DNA of 64,000 nt from Tenacibaculum lutimaris. GTDB lineage: Bacteria > Bacteroidota > Bacteroidia > Flavobacteriales > Flavobacteriaceae. This document shows positions 27,062-36,965 of this stretch, piece by piece (position 1 is the stretch's first letter; each line of letters opens with the position of its first letter). The translations under genes and the position numbers were made by a program. The notes below the pieces were generated by a model. That model saw nothing but the letters and a program-made list of their open reading frames with translations. It was not told the DNA's origin and made no database searches. The stretch lies in the NCBI RefSeq assembly GCF_003610735.1, contig NZ_RAQM01000006.1, forward strand, positions 1-64,000. The letters are read 5' to 3'.

Positions 27062-27349
27062 TTAGAAAAATTTTAAAATTGCGGTTAATAAAGCTACTGC
27101 AATCGTAGTTATTAACACTCCTCTTGCTCTGTAATCTTGTTTCTTTTTTAAAAAGACCCAAAACACAAATAAATTAGGTATTGCCGATAATGCTATTACC
27201 GATCCTAACATACCTCCTTCTTTTATTTTGCTTAGTGTTTCAGATATATCTGATTGTGAAATGTATTGTATGTACACAAAAAATCCACATGCTGTTGCCA
27301 ATAACGATACTAAAATTCCTATGGCTATTTCTTTCTTTATATGTCCCAT
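27062..27349 (-). CDS. small membrane protein between surE and lpxB
   Basis: 95 residues with three predicted membrane segments (about 9-31, 47-67, 75-94). Its ATG lies inside the end of surE (13-nt overlap), so translation is probably coupled. I recall similar small proteins in this place in other flavobacteria. The function is unknown; the neighbourhood suggests the cell envelope. Confidence 0.7.
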   Translation of the reverse strand: MGHIKKEIAIGILVSLLATACGFFVYIQYISQSDISETLSKIKEGGMLGSVIALSAIPNLFVFWVFLKKKQDYRARGVLITTIAVALLTAILKFF

Positions 27350-28107
27350 GTATGTAATTTTTGAATTGCGTGATGCGCTGTCATATCAAACTGAACAGGC
27401 ACCACAGAAATATAACCGTTTTCTAACGCCCAAATATCGGTATCTTGTCCTTTATCTCTGTTTACAAACTCTCCTGAGAGCCAGTAATATTCTTTTCCGA
27501 ACGGACTTTTACGTTTATCAAACGTTTCTTTCCAATATCCATTTGCTTGTCTACAAATACGAACTCCTTTAATATCTTTCTCTTTTAACTTCGGAATGTT
27601 TACGTTTAAAATCACCCCATCTGGTAAACCATTTAGTAACACATTTAACGCAATTTTTTCTATAAACTTACGTGCAGCTCTAAAATCGGCATGCCAATCA
27701 AAATCTAACAATGAAAAACCTATAGCTGGAATCCCTTCAATACCTGCTTCAACAGCAGCACTCATCGTTCCTGAATAAATTACATTAATGGATGAATTAG
27801 ACCCGTGATTAATTCCTGAAACACATAAATCAGGGGTACGATTCAATATTTCGTTCTTTGCCATTTTTACACAATCGGCTGGAGTACCCGAACAACTGTA
27901 TTCAATTTGCGGACCTTCATCTATAGTAATTGGATTACAATGTAGGACATTATTTACTGTAATTGCATGCCCCATTCCACTTTGTGGACTATCAGGAGCG
28001 ACGACGACTACATCTCCTATTTTATTCATAATTTCAATCAACATTCGAATACCTGGAGCAGTAATTCCATCATCATTAGTAACCAAAATTAAAGGTCTGT
28101 CTTGCAT
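27337..28107 (-). CDS. surE: 5'/3'-nucleotidase SurE
   Basis: Metal-dependent nucleotidase acting on nucleoside monophosphates. 256 residues, the usual length. The metal site LVTNDDGITAPGI is at the N-terminus, followed by VVVAPDSPQSGMGHAIT, SGTPADCVKMA and SGINHGSNSSINVIYSGTMSAA. It leads the operon. A minus-strand box TACATTTG at 28126-28133 lies 18 nt upstream and is a likely promoter. Confidence 0.95.
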   Translation of the reverse strand: MQDRPLILVTNDDGITAPGIRMLIEIMNKIGDVVVVAPDSPQSGMGHAITVNNVLHCNPITIDEGPQIEYSCSGTPADCVKMAKNEILNRTPDLCVSGINHGSNSSINVIYSGTMSAAVEAGIEGIPAIGFSLLDFDWHADFRAARKFIEKIALNVLLNGLPDGVILNVNIPKLKEKDIKGVRICRQANGYWKETFDKRKSPFGKEYYWLSGEFVNRDKGQDTDIWALENGYISVVPVQFDMTAHHAIQKLHTWDI

Positions 28108-28488
28108 GGTATGTAAGTTTTACAACAAATGTAACACAAAAAAAGGATTCTTTTTTTAACATTTCGTAAAGACAGATTCGTTTATTTTATGTGTAAAATT
28201 GTGGTAATCAAACACAAGCGTCATGACACAAATTATTGTTCATCTCACTATTTTTATTATTTCGGCTTTTTGTGCTATTATTTCAATCTAACACAATATA
28301 TATTATCTAAGTATTTTTAGATAAATAGTAATGTTACTTACTTGAATGAACCTAAAGTTTGAATTAAGAGTATATAAATTAAATCGCTGCTTTTATAAAA
28401 AGCATCAAAACTTAAAAAATTGGCATTATTTTAGTAGCTTAGCAACACAACTAAACTACCCAACACAAATTTAAAGATAGAAGGTTTT
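28108..28488. other. intergenic region between surE and ctp
   Basis: This 381-bp stretch contains the surE promoter box (28126-28133, minus), a possible 22-codon hydrophobic ORF (28223-28291, plus; MTQIIVHLTIFIISAF...) and a small hairpin TGCTTTT/AAAAGCA at 28387-28404. I find no clear ctp promoter. The short ORF is unproven. Confidence 0.4.
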
Positions 28489-30609
28489 ATGAAGACGAAG
28501 TTTATTATTCCATTTTTAGCAATTACATTATTATTTTCGAACTCTGTTAGCTCGAATACACTTCCTAATAATGACCCAGAAAAAGATAGAGTTATAGTAT
28601 ATGTTTTAAAAAATATTTTAAGTCGTTACCACTATGTTCAAAAAGATTTGAATGATGATTTTTCTGAACATGTATACACTACTTTTATTGATGGTTTAGA
28701 CCCAAGTAAACGCTATTTTACGCAAGAAGATTTAAAAGAATTTTCTCAATATAAATATCAAATAGATAATCAATTAAGAGAATCTAACATTGATTTTTAC
28801 AAACTAGTTTATAATCGTTTCCTTGAAAAAATGGAATCAGGAAAAGCTAACTATCGTGCTTTATTAAAACAACCTTTTAACTACAAAAAAAATGAGGTAA
28901 TTGATATTGATTACGACAAAGTTCCTTATGCTAAAAATGAAACCGAATTAACAGACTACTGGAGAAAACAATTAAAACTATCTATTTTAAGCAATATAGA
29001 AGATGCTGAAGCACAGCAAAACGAAAAGGCTAAAAAAGATAAAAACTTTAAAAAGAAATCTTTTAAAGAATTAGAAGTTGAAGCTAGAAAGAAAGTATTA
29101 AAAAACATGGACGATTTGTACATGCGTATTGGAGAATTGGAAAATTCTGACTGGTACTCTACTTTCTTAAACAGTGTGGTAAGTGGTTTTGATCCACATA
29201 CAACATATATGTCACCTAACATTAAAACACGTTTCGACCAAGAAATGTCTGGTAAACTTGAAGGAATTGGTGCTCGTTTACAAAAGAAAGGAATTTACAC
29301 GCATATTGTTGAGTTAATCTCTGGAGGTCCTGCTTGGAAACAAGGAGAACTAGAAGCTGATGATATCATATTAAAAGTTGCTCAAGGAGACGAAGAACCT
29401 CTAGATATTGTAGGAATGCGTTTAGATGATGCTATTAAATTTATCAAAGGAAAAAAAGGAACAGAGGTACGTTTAACCGTTAAGAAAAAAATTGATGGTT
29501 CTATTAAGATTATTCCTATTATTAGAGATGTGGTAGAGCTAGAAGAAACTTTTGTAAAATCGAGTATTGTTGAAAAGGACGGTAAAAAATACGGAGTTAT
29601 AAACCTTCCAAGATTTTATATTGATTTTAATGACTTAAGCAGAAGAGATGCTGCAAAAGACATGGAGCAAGAAATTGAGCGTTTAAAGAAAGAAAATGTA
29701 GAAGGTTTAATCGTTGATTTACGTGATAACGGAGGTGGCTCATTAAAAACAGCCATTGAAATTGGAGGTTTATTCATTAAAGAAGGACCTATAGTACAAG
29801 TAAAGTATCGAGGGGAAGACCCTTTGGTAAAAAATGATACTGATTCTAAAATACAATGGGGAGGTCCATTAGTAGTAATGGTAAATGAATTCTCTGCTTC
29901 TGCATCAGAAATTTTTGCTGCAGCAATGCAAGATTATAAACGTGGAGTTATTATTGGTGGTAAACAAACTTATGGTAAAGGAACCGTACAAAACGTATTA
30001 CCAATCAATCGTTTTTATGAGCAATACCCTGACGATTTAGGTGCTTTAAAAATGACCATTCAAAAGTTTTATAGAATTAATGGTGGTTCTACACAAATTG
30101 AAGGTGTTTATTCTGATATTTCACTACCAAGCAGATACAGTTACATGGATTTTGGTGAGCGTGATTTGGAAGGTGCTTTACCATGGGATAAAGTTAAGCA
30201 GGCTAACTATACTGCTACCAATACCTATAGTAATTTTGCTGATGTTGTTTACAATAGTAAGCAACGTGTAATGAGTAATGAAAAATTTAATAAGATAAAC
30301 GAGTATGCAAAATGGCTAAAGAAAAACCAAGACGAAAGAATATACTCATTAAATTACGAGACCTTTAAAAAAGAAGGGGAAGCAAAAGTTAAAGAAGGAG
30401 AAAATTTCAAAGATATTTTTAAATTCGATTCTCATTTAACATTTAAATCACCTAAATACGAATTGAACCTATTTAAAAAAGATACGGTTTTAGAAGAAAA
30501 ACGCGTTACTTGGCATAAAAACTTACAAAAAGACATTTACATTAATGAAGCATTAAATGTATTGAGTGAGTTACGAATGAATAACCACCAAGTTGCTATC
30601 AAGAATTAA
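28489..30609 (+). CDS. prc: carboxy-terminal (tail-specific) protease, S41 family
   Basis: Periplasmic serine protease that degrades proteins from their C-terminus. 706 residues with a signal peptide. After an N-terminal helical region comes a PDZ domain (about 245-340; GKLEGIGARLQKKGIYTHI, GGPAWKQGELEADDIILKV), then the S41 core with GLIVDLRDNGGGSLKTAIE, NEFSASASEIFAAAMQDY and GGKQTYGKGTVQNVLP. By alignment with E. coli Prc the Ser/Lys pair would be Ser471 and Lys497. The long C-terminal domain, about 590-706, is typical of the Prc subgroup. It is followed by its own terminator. Confidence 0.95.
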   Translation: MKTKFIIPFLAITLLFSNSVSSNTLPNNDPEKDRVIVYVLKNILSRYHYVQKDLNDDFSEHVYTTFIDGLDPSKRYFTQEDLKEFSQYKYQIDNQLRESNIDFYKLVYNRFLEKMESGKANYRALLKQPFNYKKNEVIDIDYDKVPYAKNETELTDYWRKQLKLSILSNIEDAEAQQNEKAKKDKNFKKKSFKELEVEARKKVLKNMDDLYMRIGELENSDWYSTFLNSVVSGFDPHTTYMSPNIKTRFDQEMSGKLEGIGARLQKKGIYTHIVELISGGPAWKQGELEADDIILKVAQGDEEPLDIVGMRLDDAIKFIKGKKGTEVRLTVKKKIDGSIKIIPIIRDVVELEETFVKSSIVEKDGKKYGVINLPRFYIDFNDLSRRDAAKDMEQEIERLKKENVEGLIVDLRDNGGGSLKTAIEIGGLFIKEGPIVQVKYRGEDPLVKNDTDSKIQWGGPLVVMVNEFSASASEIFAAAMQDYKRGVIIGGKQTYGKGTVQNVLPINRFYEQYPDDLGALKMTIQKFYRINGGSTQIEGVYSDISLPSRYSYMDFGERDLEGALPWDKVKQANYTATNTYSNFADVVYNSKQRVMSNEKFNKINEYAKWLKKNQDERIYSLNYETFKKEGEAKVKEGENFKDIFKFDSHLTFKSPKYELNLFKKDTVLEEKRVTWHKNLQKDIYINEALNVLSELRMNNHQVAIKN

Positions 30610-30610
30610 A

Positions 30611-30636
30611 AAAACGGGGATATCCCCGTTTTTTTT
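30611..30636 (+). terminator. prc terminator
   Basis: AAAACGGGGATATCCCCGTT is a nearly loop-free palindrome with a T8 tail starting 2 nt after the stop codon. Confidence 0.85.
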
Positions 30637-30651
30637 ATCTAATTACTACTT

Positions 30652-31266
30652 ATGCTAAAAAACACTTTTCTAAGTTTGGCTGCTAATTATTCAAGTGACA
30701 AAACACTACACCTAACTCTTTGGGAAGAAATCGTTGAAAATCACACTAACAAAAAGCGATACTATCATACATTAGAACATCTTGAGAGTTTACTTTTTCA
30801 ACTTACTCCAATAAAAACTGAAATAAACCATTGGAACACCATTTTATTTACACTTTTCTATCACGATGTAATCTACAATTCACTTAAAAGTAACAATGAA
30901 GAAAAGAGTGCTGAATTCGCTATTCAAAGAATGCAACTACTTTCTGTTCCCCAAGAAATTATTAAAAGGTGTGAAAATCAAATTTTGGCTACAAAACACC
31001 ATAAGCTATCAGAAGATACTGATACTAATTATTTTACCGATGCTGATTTAGCTATTTTAGGCGCGAATTGGGAAACATACGAGCAATACTATAAAAATGT
31101 AAGAAAAGAGTACGTTGTCTATCCTAACTTAGTTTACAATTCTGGTCGAAAAAAAGCACTAAAGCATTTTTTAACCATGGATAACATATTTAAAACTGAA
31201 TATTTCTATAAAAAATTTGAAAAAACTGCTCGAAAAAATATTCAACGAGAAATTGACTTCTTATAA
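30652..31266 (+). CDS. predicted HD-superfamily metal-dependent phosphohydrolase (COG4339-like)
   Basis: 204 residues, no signal peptide. The HD-like residues are visible: RYYHTLEHLESLL, FTLFYHDVIYN, ATKHHKL and YFTDADLAILG. The pattern fits the COG4339 group of small cytoplasmic HD proteins. The substrate is unknown. Its last codons overlap the end of the convergent DUF2797 gene by 6 bp. Confidence 0.7.
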   Translation: MLKNTFLSLAANYSSDKTLHLTLWEEIVENHTNKKRYYHTLEHLESLLFQLTPIKTEINHWNTILFTLFYHDVIYNSLKSNNEEKSAEFAIQRMQLLSVPQEIIKRCENQILATKHHKLSEDTDTNYFTDADLAILGANWETYEQYYKNVRKEYVVYPNLVYNSGRKKALKHFLTMDNIFKTEYFYKKFEKTARKNIQREIDFL

Positions 31267-32055
31267 AAGTTCTATCTTCACTACTAACCCTTCATTAGCA
31301 CGAACATTAAACACCGTTTCGTCTTCAAAAATTAGGTATTGTCCTTTTACACCAACCAATTTACCAGTATAAGTTTCTTGCTTTTCTAAGTTTAAACTCT
31401 TAGGTTTTTTTGGATATTTCTCTACAGGAAATTGAATATTTGTTTCCGTATTCGTAGCTATATAATATTCTTTCACTTCTTCAGGAATAAACTCTTGTAA
31501 ACGCTCTCTCCACTCCACCAAATTTTCATCCTTAATATCGTTTTTCAACATTGTTCTCCAATTGGTCTTATCGGCTACATGCTCTTTTAAAGCAACTTCT
31601 GTTATTCCTGCTAAATATCTATTTGGCACCTCAACTATTTCAATAGCTTCATGTGCTCCTTGATCTATCCAACGAGTTGGCACTTGTTGTTTTCTAGTTA
31701 CACCAACTTTTACATTACTTGAATTTGCTAAGTACACGATATGCGGTTGTAACTGCACTTTTTTCTCATACTCTAAGTCTCTATCTTCCTCTCCCAAGTG
31801 CGCTTTACTCAATTCAGGACGCATAATCCAATCTCCTGCAGTAGGGATTTCAAAAAAACAGCTCTTACAAAAACCTTGACGATAAATTTTCTTTTCTAAA
31901 TGGCAGTTTAAACACTCATAAGTAACAAAACTTAAAGACATGTCTCTATTCAATAACTGATTCATATTCAAATAACCAGATGGCATCTCTAAATAATACT
32001 GAACAGTTGTAAGATTCTCGGTAGGCATTTTTTTTAAAACTCCTTGGTATTGCAT
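31261..32055 (-). CDS. DUF2797 family protein
   Basis: 264 residues. Near the N-terminus is a four-Cys zinc-ribbon-like motif, ECLNCHLEKKIYRQGFCKSC. Then come PHIVYLANSSNVKVGVTRK and RWIDQGAHEAIEIVEVPNRY, which are reminiscent of a GIY-YIG-like core as in DUF2797 proteins. Role unknown. A minus-strand box TAAGTTTG (32084-32091) about 30 nt before the start is a likely promoter. Confidence 0.75.
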   Translation of the reverse strand: MQYQGVLKKMPTENLTTVQYYLEMPSGYLNMNQLLNRDMSLSFVTYECLNCHLEKKIYRQGFCKSCFFEIPTAGDWIMRPELSKAHLGEEDRDLEYEKKVQLQPHIVYLANSSNVKVGVTRKQQVPTRWIDQGAHEAIEIVEVPNRYLAGITEVALKEHVADKTNWRTMLKNDIKDENLVEWRERLQEFIPEEVKEYYIATNTETNIQFPVEKYPKKPKSLNLEKQETYTGKLVGVKGQYLIFEDETVFNVRANEGLVVKIELL

Positions 32056-32121
32056 GTCTTAAATTTTATTACTTTTAGCTTCACAAACTTACTGTAAAAA
32101 AATTGAATTAAGAGTTAAACT

Positions 32122-33630
32122 ATGACGTTTCCATTTATAAATTCAATCATTTCTTGGTTCTTAAAAAAGCGTAAACATCAAGTAGAGTTGTTTTTAAAGT
32201 ATCCTATTGATGTGCAAGATGAATTGTTACTCAAACTCGTAAGTACTGCTAAGAATACTGAATTCGGAAAACAACAAAACTTTGCTTCAATTAAAAATTA
32301 CTCCGACTTTGCTAATAACATTCCTATTCAACGTTACGAAAGTATTGAACCACTTATTGAACGCTGTAGAAAAGGAGAACAAAATTTGTTTTGGCCAACG
32401 CCAATTCGTTGGTTTGCAAAATCTAGCGGTACTACCAATGCAAAAAGTAAGTTTATTCCTGTAAGTGATGAAGCTATTGAATATTGCCATTTCAAAGCAG
32501 GAAAAGACATGTTGTGTTTGTATATTAACAACAATGAAAATGCTAAATTGTTTACAGGAAAAAGCCTTCGTTTAGGTGGAAGCTCAGCTGTGTACGAAGA
32601 CAACAACTCTTATTTCGGAGACTTATCGGCAATTATTATTGAAAACATGCCTTTTTGGGCAGATTTTAGCTCTGCTCCAAGACAAGAAACAGCATTGATG
32701 AGTGAGTGGGAAACCAAAATGGAAGCCATTATTAACGAAACCATTCATGAAAATATTACCAGTTTAGTAGGAGTTCCTTCTTGGATGCTAGTTCTGCTAA
32801 ACAAAGTTCTAGAAAAAACCGGAAAGGATAATATTTTAGAAGTTTGGCCTAATTTGGAAGTATATTTTCATGGAGGAATCAACTTTAATCCATATCGTGA
32901 ACAGTATAGAAAATTAATTCCGAAAGACGATTTTAAATACTATGAAACCTACAACGCTTCTGAGGGATTCTTCGCTATTCAAGATCGGAACAACTCTGAC
33001 GAAATGTTATTGATGTTAGATTACGGAATTTTTTACGAGTTCATTCCTATGGATCAATACGATGGAGAAAACTCTAACGCAATTCCTTTATCCGAAGTTA
33101 AAAAAGATGTGAACTATGCTATTGTAATAACTACTAATGGCGGTTTATGGCGTTACTTAATTGGAGACACGGTTAAATTTACCTCAACTGACCCCTATCG
33201 TATAAAAATTACTGGGCGTACCAAACATCACATTAACGTTTTTGGTGAAGAATTGATTATTGAAAATGCTGAAGAGGCATTGAAAGCTGCTAGCGATAAA
33301 ACCAATAGTGAAATAAAAGAATATACCGTTGGACCTATTTTTATGAATGAAAAGGAAAATGGAGCTCACGAATGGATCATTGAATTTGAAAAACCTCCTA
33401 AAAATCTTGCCTTCTTTACTGAAATGTTAGATAATGCTTTAAAAAACTGTAACTCTGACTACGAGGCTAAACGTTATAACAACATGACTTTGGCAATGCC
33501 TAAAGTACATCAAGCCCGCAAAGGTTTATTTTACGATTGGATGAAAGAAAAAGGGAAATTAGGTGGGCAACACAAAGTTCCGAGATTATCTAATGAGCGT
33601 AGCTTTGTTGAAGAACTGTTAAAACTCTAA
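32122..33630 (+). CDS. GH3 auxin-responsive promoter family protein
   Basis: 502 residues of the GH3 fold, an acyl-adenylate-forming enzyme that in plants conjugates acids to amino acids. The signature FAKSSGTTNAKSKFIP is the ATP/AMP loop; YNASEGFFAIQD and RYLIGDTVKFTS are the other motifs, and the small C-terminal domain follows FGEELIIENAEEAL. The bacterial substrate is not known. It is convergent with the lipoprotein gene at 33633, with a 2-nt gap and no clear terminator between. Confidence 0.88.
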   Translation: MTFPFINSIISWFLKKRKHQVELFLKYPIDVQDELLLKLVSTAKNTEFGKQQNFASIKNYSDFANNIPIQRYESIEPLIERCRKGEQNLFWPTPIRWFAKSSGTTNAKSKFIPVSDEAIEYCHFKAGKDMLCLYINNNENAKLFTGKSLRLGGSSAVYEDNNSYFGDLSAIIIENMPFWADFSSAPRQETALMSEWETKMEAIINETIHENITSLVGVPSWMLVLLNKVLEKTGKDNILEVWPNLEVYFHGGINFNPYREQYRKLIPKDDFKYYETYNASEGFFAIQDRNNSDEMLLMLDYGIFYEFIPMDQYDGENSNAIPLSEVKKDVNYAIVITTNGGLWRYLIGDTVKFTSTDPYRIKITGRTKHHINVFGEELIIENAEEALKAASDKTNSEIKEYTVGPIFMNEKENGAHEWIIEFEKPPKNLAFFTEMLDNALKNCNSDYEAKRYNNMTLAMPKVHQARKGLFYDWMKEKGKLGGQHKVPRLSNERSFVEELLKL

Positions 33631-33632
33631 GC

Positions 33633-34097
33633 TTATTCTGTTTGAATTTTTAATGGCAAGTGATATTGCGTAACTACAGGAATACCTCTTTTTGTTGCTG
33701 GTTGTATTTGTGGTAATTTTTCAATAGTAGATTTTAAAATACTGTCTAACTCTGGAAGCTGCTGATTAACATCCTTCGATGCGGTAATATTTTTCAATAT
33801 AAATTTACCTTCTGCATTAATTAGTAAGTCGATAAGTACCTCTTCTTCTATTCCTTCTTGTATTACGAAAGAATATTCTTGTAAACTTTTAGCAAACCTT
33901 TCATGGATTTCTTCTCTAAAACACTTTGATTTTTCTTCTTCTGAAAGACTTCTACATCTATTGAAAGCAGGGGAAACATCTACTTTCGTAAAATCTACTA
34001 TAGTATCAAAAGCTCGAAAACCACCTTTTTTAGATGGTAAAAAAAAATCACAAGAAGTAGTTAGTAAAAGTAAAAAGACGGCATAACGTATATTCAT
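33633..34097 (-). CDS. lipoprotein with TonB-C-like domain, end of BlaI operon
   Basis: 154 residues. The lipobox Cys is in LLTTSCDFF (Cys16). The second half (VIQEGIEEEVLIDLLINAEGKFILKNI ... TVIQYHLPLKI-like) resembles the TonB C-terminal fold, as does the M56 protein of the same operon. Its start codon lies within a perfect 11-bp hairpin (34091-34119). Function unknown; a periplasmic partner of the BlaR-like protein is possible. Confidence 0.6.
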   Translation of the reverse strand: MNIRYAVFLLLLTTSCDFFLPSKKGGFRAFDTIVDFTKVDVSPAFNRCRSLSEEEKSKCFREEIHERFAKSLQEYSFVIQEGIEEEVLIDLLINAEGKFILKNITASKDVNQQLPELDSILKSTIEKLPQIQPATKRGIPVVTQYHLPLKIQTE

Positions 34098-34119
34098 CTT
34101 ATTGATTTTAAGATGAATA
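34091..34119 (-). promoter_or_regulatory. hairpin covering the start codon of the 33633-34097 gene
   Basis: TATTCATCTTA (34091-34101) and TAAGATGAATA (34109-34119) are perfect inverted repeats of 11 bp with a 7-nt loop. In the transcript the ATG (34095-34097) is inside the 3' arm, so the structure would hinder ribosome loading. Confidence 0.5.
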
Positions 34120-34133
34120 TACGAATTTTACTA

Positions 34134-35411
34134 TTAATCTAAGATTTCTCCCAGTAAGAAGTAATGTTTTTTTATCGCTTCTAATCGCGTTTTCACATAT
34201 TCAGTATATGAAACATCTTTTCTTTCAAAACGATTTATATAAGTTTTATAGTGCTTATATGCAATTTTCTTATCTTCATAATAAACTTCACTCTTTAAAG
34301 CTAAATGAAACAGTGCTTGGTAATTTTTTTTATTCTCATCAAAAGCTTTTTTATAGAAATTAAGTTCTTCTTTAGAGTTACCTAATTCTTTATACACCCT
34401 AGCTAACTGGTAATATTCCACATCTCTTGGTTCTTTCCCTATAAAAGTAGCTAACATATAATTCAATTGTGCTTTCTGAAATTTTCTCTGTTTAAAATCA
34501 ATATCTCCCAAATAAGTATATGCTTTAAAATCTGATCGATCTATTTTAAGTGCTTTATTAAAATACTCTTTTGCTTTTTTATACTTCTTCAAATTAAAAT
34601 AACTGCGCCCTAACATTTTTTGAGTATAATGCTCATTAGGTTCTATAGAATCTATCTTTTCTAATAGCTTAATTGCTTCTTTATACTTTTCTTTTCTGTA
34701 TAGATTATTAATTTTAAGCTTGTTTAAAGCTATGTGATTTGGATCTACTTCTAATCCTCTATTAATAAAAATACTTGCAGAATCTTTATCTCTTAAAAAA
34801 GTATAAGCTAACGCCAATTGATGAATCGATTTAATATGTTCTTCATCATTTTTATAAGCTTCTAAAAAGCTATTAATTTTTAAATTTCTCTTATTCAACA
34901 TTGCATATCCAACCCCTAATTGATAATAGTAGTTTGCATTGGTACTATCTTGCTGAATTATATTCTTAAAAGTCTCTATTGACTTAGCTGGTTGTTTGGT
35001 TTTTGCATATAATTTTCCTAGTTGATACTGTATCAATAAGTTTTCAGCATCCTCATTTACAATTCCTTCATAAATTTCAATTGCCTTTTCTAATTTTTTT
35101 TCTTTTTGATACGCTTTTCCCAAATTTACTTTTACAGCATAATCATCTTGCAATGCCAATGCTTGCTCATAATATTTAGAAGCTTGCTTATGATTATCTA
35201 TAGAAGCATAAATTGCTGCTATTTTTGAAGTTGATTGAAAAGTAGTATCCAACTCATGTAACTTTGTTAATGCTGTTTGATAGCGCCCTTTGTTTAGTAA
35301 ACTATCAATAGTTTGAAAAGCCGAAACTTGCGCCTCGACTTTTATTATTCCTACTACAAAAACAATAAGTAAAATTTTATTTTTCACGTTTCTATTTTTG
35401 ATATTATTCAT
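34134..35411 (-). CDS. TPR-repeat protein
   Basis: 425 residues with a short N-terminal membrane or signal segment (KNKILLIVFVVGIIKVEAQ) and then almost wholly TPR units; KIAAIYASIDNHKQASKYYEQAL, AVKVNLGKAYQKEKKLEKAI and YTQKMLGRSYFNLKKYKKAK are clear examples. It probably works as a periplasmic protein-binding scaffold. It lies 27 nt after the M56 gene in the BlaI operon. Its client is unknown. Confidence 0.75.
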   Translation of the reverse strand: MNNIKNRNVKNKILLIVFVVGIIKVEAQVSAFQTIDSLLNKGRYQTALTKLHELDTTFQSTSKIAAIYASIDNHKQASKYYEQALALQDDYAVKVNLGKAYQKEKKLEKAIEIYEGIVNEDAENLLIQYQLGKLYAKTKQPAKSIETFKNIIQQDSTNANYYYQLGVGYAMLNKRNLKINSFLEAYKNDEEHIKSIHQLALAYTFLRDKDSASIFINRGLEVDPNHIALNKLKINNLYRKEKYKEAIKLLEKIDSIEPNEHYTQKMLGRSYFNLKKYKKAKEYFNKALKIDRSDFKAYTYLGDIDFKQRKFQKAQLNYMLATFIGKEPRDVEYYQLARVYKELGNSKEELNFYKKAFDENKKNYQALFHLALKSEVYYEDKKIAYKHYKTYINRFERKDVSYTEYVKTRLEAIKKHYFLLGEILD

Positions 35412-35438
35412 TGGTTATCTGTGACCAAGATACTTATT

Positions 35439-36965
35439 TTATTTCACCTCAAAAGTAATTGGTAAGGTATAACCTACTTGAACTTTTTTACCTCTATACT
35501 CACCTGGTTCCATTTGCGGCAATTTTTGTGCCAACTCTTCGGCGTACTTTTTCAATGTTGGGTGTGGTGCTCTTGCTCTTACATCTATTACTTTACCTTC
35601 TTTATCTATTTTAAACTGAACATAAATTCGCTTTTTTCCTGCAGAAAGCCCAAGATCTTTAGTTATCGACATATCAAAATTATCTTGAACAAACTTACTC
35701 ACACTTTTATGAAAACAATCTTTATCTCCTTCTGCACATCCAGGAAACGTTGGTGCTTTATCCAACATAGCAAAAGGAACATCGTCTCCCTCTATTATGC
35801 TTCCTTTATTAGATTTAATTTTTTTAAGTGAAACACTCATATCCATAAATAAAACTTTACGAGCTTTATTTTCAAACCCTTCATAAACTTTTAAGTCTAT
35901 GTCTTGACCTTTTTCTTTAAACCTATTTACAACTTCATTGTATTCGGACAACTCTAAACTCGTTAGATCTTTTAATTGCACTTCTTTTGTTTTAGGTTCT
36001 TCAATCCCCATATACACATCCATATAAGATTGCTTTGATTCAAAAATTCGCTTATTAATTCCTGACTCATCTAAATACATTACTGAATTTTCTTTTTGCT
36101 GCTCAACATTACTTGTTTCACTTGAACATGCCGTATATAAAATCATACTTCCTAAGAGCGGAATTAACAACAAATACTTTAATTGTTTCACTTTTTTTGA
36201 TTGTGCTTTCGTCATCATAATAATTCGTTTTTTGATTAATGAATGTTTATAAAATTGATTAATGAATGAAATATGCTCGACCTGAAAAATATCGGCGAGT
36301 AAATGGTTTATATAGTTTTCTTTTTTATCTGATTTGCTGGCTACAGCATCTGAAATATATTCATGAACCAGCGAAATGCGGTTTTGATACACATACACCA
36401 TTGGGTTAAACCACATAATAATTTTTAAAAACTCAAAAAACAGCAGATCTAATGTGTGTTTTTGTACGCTATGTACCAATTCGTGTTGAATGATTTTTTC
36501 TTGTTTTGATGATGGAATATCCTTTCCTAAAAAAATATAATTGAAGAATGAAAATGCCTTAGTTTCTTTTGGTAGTAATACCAATTTATAATTTTCTTTT
36601 CTAGCAACCCCATATTGTAAGACCAATCGTACGATTCGTTCTAATTTTACTAAAAACACTACAAAAAATAATAAACACCCAATCCAAAACAATACATCTA
36701 AATAATTAACAGATTGATACCAAGCAGCTTTTTCGATTACTTTTTGTGGAGATAAAACTACTTCAGGCAATAAAATATAATACTCTTGTGGCACCGCCTT
36801 TTGAACTGTTGGAATTTTCAACAATGGCAACACAAAGGACAACACCGCTGTACTTAGCAAATACCACCTATTTTTTGTAAAAAATGTTTCTTTACTTAAA
36901 AAGAAATCATACACCGCTACAAAAAGTACTTGAAATAATATAACTTGGATAATATAGTTTATCAT
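35439..36965 (-). CDS. BlaR1-like M56 peptidase with TonB-C-like sensor domain
   Basis: 508 residues. Membrane helices at about 3-22, 33-50 and 88-108 and a fourth at about 268-285 surround a cytoplasmic zinc-peptidase domain with HELVHS (His161, Glu162, His165). The outer part ends in a TonB-C-like domain (about 415-508; KRIYVQFKIDKEGKVIDVRA, YTLPITFEVK) in place of the penicillin-binding domain of true BlaR1. By analogy it cuts or inactivates the BlaI-like repressor when it senses an envelope signal. Its ATG overlaps the blaI stop by 4 nt (ATGA). Confidence 0.85.
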   Translation of the reverse strand: MINYIIQVILFQVLFVAVYDFFLSKETFFTKNRWYLLSTAVLSFVLPLLKIPTVQKAVPQEYYILLPEVVLSPQKVIEKAAWYQSVNYLDVLFWIGCLLFFVVFLVKLERIVRLVLQYGVARKENYKLVLLPKETKAFSFFNYIFLGKDIPSSKQEKIIQHELVHSVQKHTLDLLFFEFLKIIMWFNPMVYVYQNRISLVHEYISDAVASKSDKKENYINHLLADIFQVEHISFINQFYKHSLIKKRIIMMTKAQSKKVKQLKYLLLIPLLGSMILYTACSSETSNVEQQKENSVMYLDESGINKRIFESKQSYMDVYMGIEEPKTKEVQLKDLTSLELSEYNEVVNRFKEKGQDIDLKVYEGFENKARKVLFMDMSVSLKKIKSNKGSIIEGDDVPFAMLDKAPTFPGCAEGDKDCFHKSVSKFVQDNFDMSITKDLGLSAGKKRIYVQFKIDKEGKVIDVRARAPHPTLKKYAEELAQKLPQMEPGEYRGKKVQVGYTLPITFEVK

